Positions 41,845 to 50,126 of a stretch of DNA of 64,000 nt are shown here, piece after piece. The position numbers were made by a program, and so were the translations under genes. This stretch comes from Deferribacteraceae bacterium UBA6793. GTDB taxonomy: Bacteria; Chrysiogenota; Deferribacteres; Deferribacterales; Geovibrionaceae. The stretch covers positions 137,560-201,559 of the forward strand of contig DKFP01000006.1 in the NCBI GenBank assembly GCA_002452405.1, in the 5' to 3' direction. The notes below the pieces were generated by a model that worked only from the letters and a program-made list of their open reading frames with translations, was not told the origin of the DNA and searched no databases. How positions within the stretch are numbered: the stretch's first letter is position 1; each line of letters starts with the position of its first letter.

Positions 41845-42408
41845 TTACGGTTTTAATGTAATGATTTCTGATGTTTGAAGCGTTACAGCCTCATAAAAAA
41901 GACTATCGAGCGCGAAATTTACGGTGATACCGTCCAGCTTCGACCTGACGTTTTTATACTGATCAATAAACGTATCTATCAGCGCATATTCCGCGTCCGT
42001 TATCTCCTGACCGTACAGATCAAGCTCGATCTTGAAATGATATGGTTCGCCGCCGTAATCGAACCATTCCGCAATAGTCATGCCGTAACCGAGGGAATCC
42101 AGAGCTGACTGCATCGACGCGGGTGTGCCTTTATATCTGTGAAGCTGTATAGCTTTACGCACAAGCGACTCTCGCACAGACCTCGGCAAAACGTGGCTGT
42201 AGCCCTCAATGTGACGGTCATACGCAAGTTGAGCCAGAACATCGTCAGTCTGCTCTGGAAGCGTCGCTATGATGTTAATCAGCTTAGATCTTTCGTGGAT
42301 TTTTCGCAGATCCACGGAAATTATGTCTGCGATGATAGCGATGTCCGGATCATCACGCAGCGGAGCGGGCAGAAGAGATAATAAGTTGAGCTCACTCAGA
42401 TTAGTCAT
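41845..42408 (-). CDS. Baseplate/tail protein I
   Basis: I start at the ATG at 42408 (MTNLSELNLLSLLPAPLRDD), which overlaps J by 8 bases. The 187 residues fit P2 gpI: LLPAPLRDDPDIAIIADIIS, then LPEQTDDVLAQLAYDRHIEGYSHVLP and KGTPASMQSALDSLGYG. It joins the baseplate to the fibres. Order J-I-H is conserved with P2. Confidence 0.9.
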   Translation of the reverse strand: MTNLSELNLLSLLPAPLRDDPDIAIIADIISVDLRKIHERSKLINIIATLPEQTDDVLAQLAYDRHIEGYSHVLPRSVRESLVRKAIQLHRYKGTPASMQSALDSLGYGMTIAEWFDYGGEPYHFKIELDLYGQEITDAEYALIDTFIDQYKNVRSKLDGITVNFALDSLFYEAVTLQTSEIITLKP

Positions 42409-43504
42409 GCTCAGTGCCCCCGTATGAGATATTGATTGATGATGCGTATGCCTGCTGATTTGATGCAACGACTGTGAAAGATGGCGAAACGACGGCAACT
42501 CTCGAAGCACCCGCAGCGATAACCCTGCGAATCAGCTCGGAATCGTTTATGTTACGCCCGAGCACAGCCCCTTGCCACGTCACAAACTCGCTGACAGCAG
42601 TGGCCACTGCGGATGCGATCATCTGCTGTAAGTTTTCGTTTGATTCTGCAATGAAGTATGTAATGTTGACCGCATAGCTGACACGCTCTGGAACAGCGAC
42701 TACAACGTTGTCTGTCAGAGGCCGCACTGTCTTCGGCGTGCATGCCGCTTGTACAAGCGAGAGTATCTCCGATGTGGGCAGTTCGCCTCCGTGGAGCAGC
42801 GGATAAAGCGATACAACCCCGGGCGAACTCATGTCCACAGACACGTCTGCAATCGACTGATGAGCAGACTTTGCACGATATTGATACGCTCCTTCCGGGC
42901 CCGCCGTCGAGAAACTCTCATTCGCAATGCGTATACGTCCCCGATAGTTTTCGTCCGACTCTGCGTCTGATCCGCCGTTTGTCGTTGTAGTATTTGTGAC
43001 GCTTTGGACATACCCAACGGGGTCGACAAGAATGTTTATCTGCCCCGGCACAAGCCCGTTAGCAAACGCTCCGGCTTCTGTGCTTGTCGCAGTGACAGTG
43101 CCAGTCACACTGCCCGCCGGAATAGTGAGCTGTTTGTCTGTTGCAAACACGTACATATCACCCGCCGTGGCTCTTGTGCCCGTCGGAATAACAACCGCAA
43201 ATGACAGAGCCGCCGACAAAGTGAACTGAAGCGTTGTGACAGCAGACGAAGCGTCAAGACGCTCAGTGAGAATGTCTCGGCCTTTTTCATCAAGATTGCC
43301 GCCCCGGGCATACTCAATAAAATTCTGAGCGAACGTATCATTCACAGACACTTCAAGCCCCGAAACGACACCCGCAAGTGTTATCATAAACAAACGAGCG
43401 GGATCAGCTGTTCCCAGCGTCCTGCCTGATTTTGTTTCAAAAGCATTGATATATTCCGTCTTTTTCGCTTCAACATCGACTTTGATTAATTCAAGACTGC
43501 TCAT
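42401..43504 (-). CDS. Baseplate assembly protein J
   Basis: The 367 residues match P2 gpJ. LARGGNLD-type ARGGNLDEKGRDI is near residue 70, PAGSVTGTVTATSTEAGAFANGLVPGQIN near 130, and GGSDAESDENYRGRIRIANESFSTAGPEGAYQYRA near 180. J forms the edge of the baseplate. It overlaps W by 14 bases. Confidence 0.92.
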   Translation of the reverse strand: MSSLELIKVDVEAKKTEYINAFETKSGRTLGTADPARLFMITLAGVVSGLEVSVNDTFAQNFIEYARGGNLDEKGRDILTERLDASSAVTTLQFTLSAALSFAVVIPTGTRATAGDMYVFATDKQLTIPAGSVTGTVTATSTEAGAFANGLVPGQINILVDPVGYVQSVTNTTTTNGGSDAESDENYRGRIRIANESFSTAGPEGAYQYRAKSAHQSIADVSVDMSSPGVVSLYPLLHGGELPTSEILSLVQAACTPKTVRPLTDNVVVAVPERVSYAVNITYFIAESNENLQQMIASAVATAVSEFVTWQGAVLGRNINDSELIRRVIAAGASRVAVVSPSFTVVASNQQAYASSINISYGGTEHD

Positions 43505-43790
43505 CTATCACCTCAAACTGTACAACAGGTAGCAATTGCCCACCCATGGTGTCCGCATCCTGCGAAAAATCTATGCTCGTAATCTTCGCGCGCGGCTCAT
43601 ATTTTTCGATTGCATCAAGGATTTCCGCTTCCAGAGCCGCCATAGCCGCTGGCATTGGCAAATCTATCAGCGTGGCGCTGATGCCGAATTCTCTGTCCGT
43701 AAGCACAGAGCCTTTCAGCGTGCCCAGAATCATTGCTATGTTCTGTGCGACTTCCTCGTAAGTGTCCGATGGCATTATGTTTATGCTCAT
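43491..43790 (-). CDS. Baseplate protein W (gp25-like)
   Basis: The 99 residues show the gp25 pattern: VAQNIAMILGTLKGSVLTDREFGI, and YEPRAKITSIDF near the C-terminal part. In contractile phages this sheath-nucleating wedge protein lies between V/U and J. Its start overlaps the next upstream gene by ATGA. Confidence 0.9.
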   Translation of the reverse strand: MSINIMPSDTYEEVAQNIAMILGTLKGSVLTDREFGISATLIDLPMPAAMAALEAEILDAIEKYEPRAKITSIDFSQDADTMGGQLLPVVQFEVIDEQS

Positions 43791-44173
43791 ACATACTCCT
43801 GCATCGTTACAGACACGGTCGCTGATGCTATCTCACCGCGGTTCATAATATCGTCGAACGTGTCCGACAGATTTGTGATCATGAATTTCCCGAATCCCTT
43901 TTTGCCGATTCGGAGATTATTAACCTCTCCGGACGTGAACGCCGCATGGAGGCGATCAACGCACTGCATCGGCACTATGCCCATTTGTACTTTAAAAACC
44001 ATGTCGAACGTGATTTTATAAAGTCCTCGGCCGAGAAATTGTGTCTTATCAAGTGAATTTACAAGGCTGTGACCTTTCGTTTTCGCCTCTACATCACGTT
44101 TCAGATTCGTGAACGTATGGATGTAATCAGCGGACGTTTCAAAAATTATGTTTGAACCCCAGCTGCCTATCAT
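43787..44173 (-). CDS. Phage tail protein U-like (gpU family)
   Basis: The 128 residues resemble P2 gpU: IIFETSADYIHTFTNLKRDVEAKTKGHSLVNSLDKTQFLGRGLYKITFDM. This typical segment is followed by LHAAFTSGEVNNLRIGKKGFGKFMI. gpU is a small tail-tip/terminator protein. Here it lies between V and W. ATGA overlaps on both sides show tight coupling. Confidence 0.8.
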   Translation of the reverse strand: MIGSWGSNIIFETSADYIHTFTNLKRDVEAKTKGHSLVNSLDKTQFLGRGLYKITFDMVFKVQMGIVPMQCVDRLHAAFTSGEVNNLRIGKKGFGKFMITNLSDTFDDIMNRGEIASATVSVTMQEYV

Positions 44174-44784
44174 TGCGGCGCTCCTGATGTTTTATCTCCA
44201 TGCTCAACGCCGCCGTGGACGTGGCTATCAAGATTGATTCCCTCGTCCGTTGCAACGTCGGTTGCCTGCATGCGACCGTTCACTTTCACGGCGTTTTCGC
44301 CTCCGCCGGATACCTCAAGACCATTTTCAACCGTGACTTTGCCCGTGAAAGTGCTGTCCGGACAATCCACTGTCAGCAGATTGCATTTGATCTCCGCCTC
44401 ACCGTTTACATCCGCTGTAAGCTTATGCGCCGCGCGATCGTACTCTATTGTCGTGCCATCATCGAAAGCGACATGGAACTTGTCGGCATCTGTGACTGGA
44501 GGCGTGTCCTCGTCGCTGTAAAAAGAGCCCACGACAAAGCCGTTTTCAAGCCCCGAAGCGAGGAAAACACAAAGAACCTGCTCGCCCACGTCCGGCAGGG
44601 CGTAAGCTTTGTTTTTGTGTGCGAACATTTGAAGAACGGGCAGCCAGTTTGAGACCATGTCGTCTGCATCGGTGAAAACAACCTGCACAGCGGCGCGGGT
44701 TGCACCCACAGCGGACACCACGCCAACGCGGGTAAGATTCATCACAACATCCTGTAATTCTTTTACATCGCCATTATCAATCAT
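44170..44784 (-). CDS. Baseplate spike protein V
   Basis: The start is the ATG at 44784, overlapping the D stop (ATGA). The 204 residues have the gpV OB-like head (RVGVVSAVGATRAAVQVVFTDADDMVSNWLPVLQ) and DVGEQVLCVFL, GFVVGSFYSDEDTPP. A repetitive beta-helix-like C-terminus follows, ending in a H-x-H site (SHVHGGVEHGDKT) that holds a metal in known spikes. It punctures the outer membrane. Confidence 0.9.
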   Translation of the reverse strand: MIDNGDVKELQDVVMNLTRVGVVSAVGATRAAVQVVFTDADDMVSNWLPVLQMFAHKNKAYALPDVGEQVLCVFLASGLENGFVVGSFYSDEDTPPVTDADKFHVAFDDGTTIEYDRAAHKLTADVNGEAEIKCNLLTVDCPDSTFTGKVTVENGLEVSGGGENAVKVNGRMQATDVATDEGINLDSHVHGGVEHGDKTSGAPQ

Positions 44785-45785
44785 GGTCTGTGTGCCTCCA
44801 CCGAACATGTATACCCGCCGCTTTTATCTAAGCTGTGTGTTACCTTGTCTGTGAAATATGTCCCGTTGAAATGCCCGAAACCGGACAGAGAGAGACGATA
44901 TGCCGCGCGCAAAGACGGATTGCCTATACAAGAGATATTGCATGTTACGCCCTCTTTATTTTTCTTTTTGAGGGCGGCTTTCGCTTTATTTTCAGCATCC
45001 GCTTTGTTCTCTGCGCGGACGTTTACATTAAGCTCCTGTCCGCTGGTGTTCGCACTGTCCGACACTTCGTGGCTCTCGGTTTTTTTTGTTTTCGGATTGT
45101 TGTACCGGACTTTCGCTTTGCTGTAGGTACCGTCCGTTTTGTCGCGAAACGACCCTGTTTCTATGGTTTGCGGTGTGTATGCCACAGAGGGGACGATCAG
45201 TTTATAATCATCCTCAAAGTAGCAAACGAGCGTTTCCTCACTCACTTTTACATGATGTGCGTACACGTCCAGCGCACGTTTCAGGAACGTAAGGTCTGAT
45301 TCGTCGCGCTGATCATAGCGCATTGCACCCATGTTCATTGTGCTGTGCCAGTAAAATTTCAGTCCGTTTGATGCCGCTATCTGGCTGGCAATGTCTTTAA
45401 GTTTCATACCGACCCACGCTTTAGTTCTCTTCGTTTTTTTCAGGCCGGTACCCAGCGGCGCGGATACTCCCTTCATGCTTATTGTATTGGGATTGAACGA
45501 ACACTCGACCTCGTCGATGCGGAACGAACCGCAGTACAGAGAGAGCTTTTCACCGTCTCTGTTCCAGTTAAATGTATCTATATATGCCTTAACCTTTGCG
45601 CCTTTGCCGGGGAACCATGCCCCCATGAACTGGAGGTTTGTATCTTCAAGCGTTAGATCAATATTGTCCATTTCTCCGGCGGCATTATCTGTGAACGTAA
45701 AACCAAGAATTTTATCTGATACGTCCGCTGTTATGTTTTTTCCGTTGTACATCACGCGAACGCGTGCGTATCTGGCGTAGCTCAT
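44781..45785 (-). CDS. Tail/baseplate hub protein D (late control D family)
   Basis: The 334 residues match P2 gpD: VRVMYNGKNITADVSDKILGFTFTDNAAGEMDNIDLTLED at the start, GSFRIDEVECSFNPNTISMKG near 90, and the DESDLTFLKRALDVYAHHVKVSEE segment. It forms the hub between spike and tube. Unusually, it is separated from X by an antirepressor gene and its leader. Confidence 0.9.
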   Translation of the reverse strand: MSYARYARVRVMYNGKNITADVSDKILGFTFTDNAAGEMDNIDLTLEDTNLQFMGAWFPGKGAKVKAYIDTFNWNRDGEKLSLYCGSFRIDEVECSFNPNTISMKGVSAPLGTGLKKTKRTKAWVGMKLKDIASQIAASNGLKFYWHSTMNMGAMRYDQRDESDLTFLKRALDVYAHHVKVSEETLVCYFEDDYKLIVPSVAYTPQTIETGSFRDKTDGTYSKAKVRYNNPKTKKTESHEVSDSANTSGQELNVNVRAENKADAENKAKAALKKKNKEGVTCNISCIGNPSLRAAYRLSLSGFGHFNGTYFTDKVTHSLDKSGGYTCSVEAHRP

Positions 45786-46456
45786 GCGCCACGTCCTTTA
45801 GCCTTAATTTTGATAACCTCTGCCGATATACGAAAGTTGCTTAGTTTGTTTTCGAGATTGTCCAACAATACCTGACTGGCATGGTTTTGAAGCATCCTCG
45901 CGACACGCAAAACCTGTTCTCCGTTTGACATCGACATATCTATACCGACAAAAACCATATCCGATGAAACCGACTGATTAGCTGAAAAATGGACTAGCTT
46001 TTCCTTTTCTGTGTTCATACGGTTGTCAAGCTCTCTGGACACCGGAGTATTGCCCATCACCAGAGAAAACATTCCAATAGGCTCTTCTTGAATTACGGGT
46101 TCTTTCTTTTGCTTCATATATGTACCAGTCTTGCGTATGGACGGGAGGACTTCCATAGTTACCCAGTCCTGAAACGCTTCAGCTTGTGGAAGTTTTGAGC
46201 GAAGAACAAGACGGTAGAAATCCGATTCAGGAATTATATTGATTGCCTGACTGCTTGAAACCCTCTGTTTATAGGGGTGGTGTTTTGCCACCCTCCTGCA
46301 ATGCTGCTTAACAGCGTTGATTACATCTTTGTAGCCCAACGCAACAGCAACGTCTTTTGCGATAAACCACGGCTCACCGTCTTTGTTGATTGTCCTGATA
46401 GAACCGAAAATGGAATGATTGAATGTGGATATAGCGATAGCGTTAGATTTGCTCAT
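45782..46456 (-). CDS. Bro-N domain phage antirepressor inserted in the tail operon
   Basis: The 224 residues start with a Bro-N domain (about 10-110): FGSIRTINKDGEPWFIAKDVAVALGYKDVINAVKQHC, then IIPESDFYRLVLRSKLPQAEAFQDWVTMEVLPSIRKTG. The C-terminal part (about 125-224) is unknown. Such proteins bind and disable phage repressors. It lies between X and D but has its own promoter and a structured 210-base leader; a perfect hairpin hides its GGAG site. Its stop overlaps the D start (ATGA), so its translation may also feed D. Confidence 0.88.
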   Translation of the reverse strand: MSKSNAIAISTFNHSIFGSIRTINKDGEPWFIAKDVAVALGYKDVINAVKQHCRRVAKHHPYKQRVSSSQAINIIPESDFYRLVLRSKLPQAEAFQDWVTMEVLPSIRKTGTYMKQKKEPVIQEEPIGMFSLVMGNTPVSRELDNRMNTEKEKLVHFSANQSVSSDMVFVGIDMSMSNGEQVLRVARMLQNHASQVLLDNLENKLSNFRISAEVIKIKAKGRGA

Positions 46457-46668
46457 AACGAGCCTCCGTTTGATTTATTCCGAGGCTCGCGCTTACTAGA
46501 CGCATAAAGCCCCAGTGCTAGTAACGGTCTCAAACGGACAACCGCATCAGTCCTCGCGGAGCTGATACACTGAGGCGTTAAAACCCTCGGACAAACCGAA
46601 GGCATATTGGCAGAAAATATGATTGTTCCGCAAGAAACGTGCGGATTCTGCCGTTTGAAATTTTTACT
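46457..46668 (-). ncRNA. C4-like antisense leader RNA of the antirepressor
   Basis: In transcript order: TCAAACGG (46658-46651); a nested hairpin GGCAGA..TCCGCA/TGCGGA..TCTGCC (about 46651-46606); a terminator-like hairpin CCTTCGG/CCGAGGG followed by TTTT (about 46601-46580), whose right arm holds b' TCCGAGG (46591-46585); a stem ATCAG/CTGAT; a' TCCGTTTGA (46538-46530); a stem TTACTAG/CTAGTAA (about 46524-46493). The ribosome-binding region has b CCTCGGA (46485-46479) and a TCAAACGGA (46473-46465), perfect complements of b' and a'. In P1/P7, C4 RNA works through just such a'/b' pairings. Confidence 0.72.
46459..46489 (-). promoter_or_regulatory. Hairpin sequestering the antirepressor ribosome-binding site
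   Basis: CGAGCCTC (46489-46482 on the minus strand) and GAGGCTCG (46466-46459) form a perfect 8-bp stem with a 15-base loop. The GGAG site lies at the right arm, and the ATG is 2 bases beyond. Translation should be blocked unless the stem opens. Confidence 0.75.
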
Positions 46669-46674
46669 ACCCTC

Positions 46675-46704
46675 TAAATACATTTCTGTAAAGGGGGTTG
46701 TCAA
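46675..46704 (-). promoter_or_regulatory. Promoter of the antirepressor leader
   Basis: Minus strand: consensus TTGACA (46704-46699), 18 bases, TATTTA (46680-46675). Predicted start near 46668, just before the TCAAACGG element of the leader. Confidence 0.55.
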
Positions 46705-46705
46705 G

Positions 46706-46734
46706 TGTTTTATCCCCGCCTCACGGGGGAACAT
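46706..46734 (-). repeat. Lone type I-E CRISPR-repeat-like sequence (candidate solitary repeat unit)
   Basis: On the minus strand this 29-mer contains GTTCCCC, then six variable bases (CGTGAG), then GCGGGGATAAA, with no gap relative to the E. coli-type I-E repeat as I recall it. 19 of 29 positions match, including all 18 in those two blocks. It can fold as a 6-bp hairpin with one bulged C, against 7 bp in the canonical repeat. There is no second copy nearby and no spacer array. It lies 5 bases after the X stop and directly before the TTGACA of the antirepressor promoter. Confidence 0.5.
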
Positions 46735-46739
46735 GCGTT

Positions 46740-46946
46740 TCATGATTCCGTACTCCACGGCGGCAGGTCTGCAAGCTCCGTCGTGTCGATTTCGGGCAGT
46801 GTCAGAACCACACCTGCCGGGAAAACGACTACAGAGCAATACTGCGGGTTTGCCTCGATGATTTTCGGGAATACTTTTTCTGTGCCGTATTTTTTATAAG
46901 CGATCATGTCCCACATGTCGCCGCTGATAGTCGTGTATTTAGTCAT
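46740..46946 (-). CDS. Tail protein X (LysM-like)
   Basis: From the ATG at 46946 the 68 residues read like P2 gpX: KYTTISGDMWDMIAYKKYGTEKVFPKIIEANPQY, a LysM-like fold, and VFPAGVVLTLPEID. It is a small baseplate-associated protein. It overlaps the tape measure end by 8 bases. Confidence 0.9.
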   Translation of the reverse strand: MTKYTTISGDMWDMIAYKKYGTEKVFPKIIEANPQYCSVVVFPAGVVLTLPEIDTTELADLPPWSTES

Positions 46947-49596
46947 ATGAGACCCTGCTCTTTTCCTCTTGCATCTTTTTGATCTTCCGCGCCAAATCGT
47001 CGTGGTGTCCTGCAAGAGCGGCTTTTGCCCCGTCTACAGAACCGCCCTGAACGACTATCGTCGGCGAGCTCTTGATAGTTACATTTGTGATGTTCTGCTT
47101 ACCTCCGCCGGACTTCACATACGGAGAGAGCGAGGGAATTTCACGTGTCGATCCGGCTTTTCTATCCGGTATAATCTGTCGGTTCGGGGCAACAGTCGTG
47201 CCGATAGTATTTTTGACAACGCTTCCCGGCTTGCTGACCTGTTCGTCTTTTTTCCCGAACCCGAATACCTTACCGATCGCTCCCCCGAACTTTTTAAACG
47301 CAGAACCGATGCCGTCTATTATTTTGCGGAACGGTTCCCACTTTTTGTAGAGGAGTACACCGATCCCGATAAGCGCAGCTCCGGCGGCAATCGCTAACCC
47401 TATCGGGTTAGCCGCCATTGCGGTATTAAATAGCCACTGAGCCGCTGTCCACGCTCTTGTCGCAACAGTCACCCCTATGGCTTTCACGCGGGTTAAGCTC
47501 ATCATCGCACCAAGCCGAGAGAGTGATGTAGTCGCTATCCGTGCCGATACTGTTTTCATTCTCAATGCTGTGTTGTATATCCACGTTCCCACTGCGGCGG
47601 CTTTTGCCCGTATCGTTGTCAGATTGAACGCCCGCCCCAAGCCGCTGATAGCCCTGCTTGCCCAGCTCGCTTCTGTTTTCGTACCTATCAGAGCCAGTCT
47701 CGTATATACCAGGCCTGTTCTCATTACATTCAGAACATAGCCGAACGCAACAACAGCCCCAACGCCGACCGTAAGACCCGCACCTAATGTCAGAACAGCT
47801 TTAGATGCTAACGGGAATCGCTGTATCGTGTTGCCGATAATGTTAGCCGTCCCTGCCAAAACTTTGGAAACAACGGCTAGAGGCGGAAGCAAGGCTTCAC
47901 CAAGTGTTATCCCTACATCTTTCACGGACTCTTTTAATGTACTTAATGCAGTAGCGGTTGTTTCCATTTTACGTTCGTATTCAGCGTTCACACTTCCGGC
48001 AAATTTTGTTTCGTCTCCTGCCAAACCCATCAAACGCTTGTATTCTTCCAAGTTAGAAAGCAGGTTACTCACTACATCCACGTTACCGCCACCAAAAATC
48101 TCAGCAGAAAGAGTTGTTCTTTGTACGGCATCTACTCCGTTCAAAGCCTCTAAAACCCTAGTAATAGTTCCTGCGGCATCGTTCTGCATTCCCTCTGCAA
48201 CTTCTTCTGATGATAACCCTAAAGCTTCAAAAGCTTCACTCTGCGCTTTTGTCGCGGCTTCACCTTTTGTAAGAGACAAAATGAAGTTTTTCTGTGCAGT
48301 CGCCGCAGCCTCATCGTTTTGCGCGACCTGCCTGATAGATGCAGTGAAGCCCACCATTTGTGATTTTGTAAGATTTGTCATTGACTTTAGAGTTCCAGCG
48401 TTTCTTTGCAATACTGGGGTGATTTGGTGAGCTTTTGCGTTTGATGCATCACCGAAATAGTTTATGGCATCCGCCATATCATTCATTTCCCCCAGAGAAA
48501 AGCCTGTTGTCGACATGATACTGGCAAGTGCGCCTCCTGCTTCGTCAGCAGAAATACCGAAAGCAACCCCGATACGTTCTGCTGATTTTGCATATTCTAA
48601 AGCCTCTTCTTTTGCCATGCCAATAGTTCCCGCCGATGCCACTAATTTAGCTATACCCGCAGAACCAAGCAAAGAAGAGCGGCCAATCTTTCTGATTTCG
48701 AGTTCCACTGCTTTGATATCTTCAGCAGAATCAAGTCCTTTGACGTTCTTAGAAACATCCAGCATCCAGTCTTCTTTTTCCAGTGCAAGCTTTATGGGAA
48801 GAGACAAAGTCATTCCTGCGCCGATCAACCCCACTGCCTGACTCTGAAGCTTTGCCCTTTGCGATGTAAGAGCGTCCCTCTGTTCAACCAATGCGCCTAT
48901 TTTCTCTTTTCTGGCTTTCTGTTTTTCAAGTGTTGAGCCGAGCTTCTTCTGTTCCGCATCAAGATTTGCGGTATCAATTTTTGCTTTTTTAAACGCCTCT
49001 CCCAGTTCATTGACAGAATGAGTCTCTTTTTTGATAGTGTTTTCAAACATGTCAACGTTCGAACTGGCTTTCTTGTGTGCCTGATCCAGCTCTTTCAGCT
49101 CCGGAGTGACAGCAGACAGCTCAGACTTAGCTTTCGACATTGCTGTCTTTGATTCGTCAAAGCGCAGCTTGCTCTGCGCCAGCTCACGATTCGCAGCAGC
49201 AAGAGCGTTGCGCATCTCATTAGTTGGGGCATCTGTGTTCTGTAGTTCTATCTTGAGAGCTGAAACTCGGTTCTTGACCTGTTCATAGTTCATTTTTGAT
49301 GCCGACATTTCAGTGTCAGCGGCTTTGACAGCAGTTTCAAGTGATGTGTATTTGTTCCTGATCTCAGCGAGCCGAGGCTCAAGTGCCGCAAGATCAGAGC
49401 GTGCTTTTTCAAGCCCGCCTTTGTTTTTGATGAGTGACTCATCAAGACCCCGAAGCGTGTCTATCTGCTTCATAGTCTTGCCGAGAGAGCCTATACTGCT
49501 ATCTATGGTCTTGACTTTGCTTTCAACAGTTCCTATAGTAGATGCAAAACTACCGCCGAGGGCAGCACCTATGACAAACGTAACAACAGATTCCAT
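46939..49596 (-). CDS. Tail tape measure protein
   Basis: The 885 residues have a long coiled-coil first third (about 30-250), then the TMP core domain (about 270-600) with DWMLDVSKNVKGLDSAEDIKAVE, GRSSLLGSAGIAKLVASAGTIG and FGISADEAGGALASIMSTTGFS. Hydrophobic segments (ANPIGLAIAAGAALIGIGVLLY) and a basic end follow. Its length sets tail length. It lies right after the E/E' chaperone genes, the conserved order. Confidence 0.93.
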   Translation of the reverse strand: MESVVTFVIGAALGGSFASTIGTVESKVKTIDSSIGSLGKTMKQIDTLRGLDESLIKNKGGLEKARSDLAALEPRLAEIRNKYTSLETAVKAADTEMSASKMNYEQVKNRVSALKIELQNTDAPTNEMRNALAAANRELAQSKLRFDESKTAMSKAKSELSAVTPELKELDQAHKKASSNVDMFENTIKKETHSVNELGEAFKKAKIDTANLDAEQKKLGSTLEKQKARKEKIGALVEQRDALTSQRAKLQSQAVGLIGAGMTLSLPIKLALEKEDWMLDVSKNVKGLDSAEDIKAVELEIRKIGRSSLLGSAGIAKLVASAGTIGMAKEEALEYAKSAERIGVAFGISADEAGGALASIMSTTGFSLGEMNDMADAINYFGDASNAKAHQITPVLQRNAGTLKSMTNLTKSQMVGFTASIRQVAQNDEAAATAQKNFILSLTKGEAATKAQSEAFEALGLSSEEVAEGMQNDAAGTITRVLEALNGVDAVQRTTLSAEIFGGGNVDVVSNLLSNLEEYKRLMGLAGDETKFAGSVNAEYERKMETTATALSTLKESVKDVGITLGEALLPPLAVVSKVLAGTANIIGNTIQRFPLASKAVLTLGAGLTVGVGAVVAFGYVLNVMRTGLVYTRLALIGTKTEASWASRAISGLGRAFNLTTIRAKAAAVGTWIYNTALRMKTVSARIATTSLSRLGAMMSLTRVKAIGVTVATRAWTAAQWLFNTAMAANPIGLAIAAGAALIGIGVLLYKKWEPFRKIIDGIGSAFKKFGGAIGKVFGFGKKDEQVSKPGSVVKNTIGTTVAPNRQIIPDRKAGSTREIPSLSPYVKSGGGKQNITNVTIKSSPTIVVQGGSVDGAKAALAGHHDDLARKIKKMQEEKSRVSYD

Positions 49597-49767
49597 ATCG
49601 GTAATCTCCTTTATCGTTGCCGTTGTGATGGATGTAATCGTTACCGCAACGGTTATATACCAACCGGGGGTAGTTGAATCCGGTTACGAGCTTTTTTCAT
49701 ATACTCTTTTCGGACTCATGACCTACCCCCTGTATAAATGGTTTTCAAAGTTTCTATGCAGTACAGT

Positions 49768-50126
49768 CTATTCGCTCAATGCGCGGATATCTTCCGACCA
49801 TTCGAAAAACTCGTCTATATCCATCTCTTCGAAGTAGACGATGCTTGTATGCGTGAGTATTGCCGCGCTTATTACTTCTCGTCTGATTTGCTCTCGTCCG
49901 GTGACAAAAAACTTTCGTAAACCTTCTGCATTGCTTTATAGTCAGCGTAGTCAAACTCTCCGATGACTTCGGGGTTAAGACCTGTCAAACGAGCAAAAAG
50001 AGCTATTTCTCTCTCCGAGTCTGTTTTTGCCGTTTTGTCTGAAACCAGCATATCTTTTACTTTCGGTCTGCGCATGCTGACCTCTGCAATATCTTTAACC
50101 GGATATTTGAGTTTAATTGTTTCCAT
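49768..50126 (-). CDS. Tail assembly chaperone fusion E-E' made by -1 frameshifting
   Basis: Codons 73-74 of the E gene form the slippery heptamer T_TTT_TTG (49911-49905), the same heptamer known from P2 E/E'. After a -1 slip, reading continues from GTC (49905) for 45 codons to TAG at 49768, giving VTGREQIRREV, then YFEEMDIDEFFEWSEDIRAL. The tail resembles P2 gpE', which has an acidic and Trp-containing block. The product would be 119 residues. Such fusions coat the tape measure during tail assembly. The 170 bases to the tape-measure start hold no further gene. Confidence 0.8.
49872..50126 (-). CDS. Tail assembly chaperone E
   Basis: The unshifted product has 84 residues: IKLKYPVKDIAEVSMRRPKVKDML and FARLTGLNPEVIGEFDYADYKAMQKVYESFL. 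This matches the gpE-type chaperone (Phage_TAC family) of contractile-tailed phages. It starts at TGATG shared with the tube gene and contains the slippery site at codons 73-74. Short and long forms are normally made in a fixed ratio. Confidence 0.9.
   Translation of the reverse strand: METIKLKYPVKDIAEVSMRRPKVKDMLVSDKTAKTDSEREIALFARLTGLNPEVIGEFDYADYKAMQKVYESFLSPDESKSDEK

Noticed and set aside
46706..46734. Ordinary rho-independent terminator after gene X
   Set aside because: The GC-rich hairpin is followed by ATAAAACAC with no T-run, so a simple terminator is unlikely, though a processing signal is not excluded.
49754..49954. Independent 66-residue gene after E
   Set aside because: Its frame is not the one reached by the slippery site, it is very basic with no family look, and it overlaps the E-E' fusion, which explains the region better.
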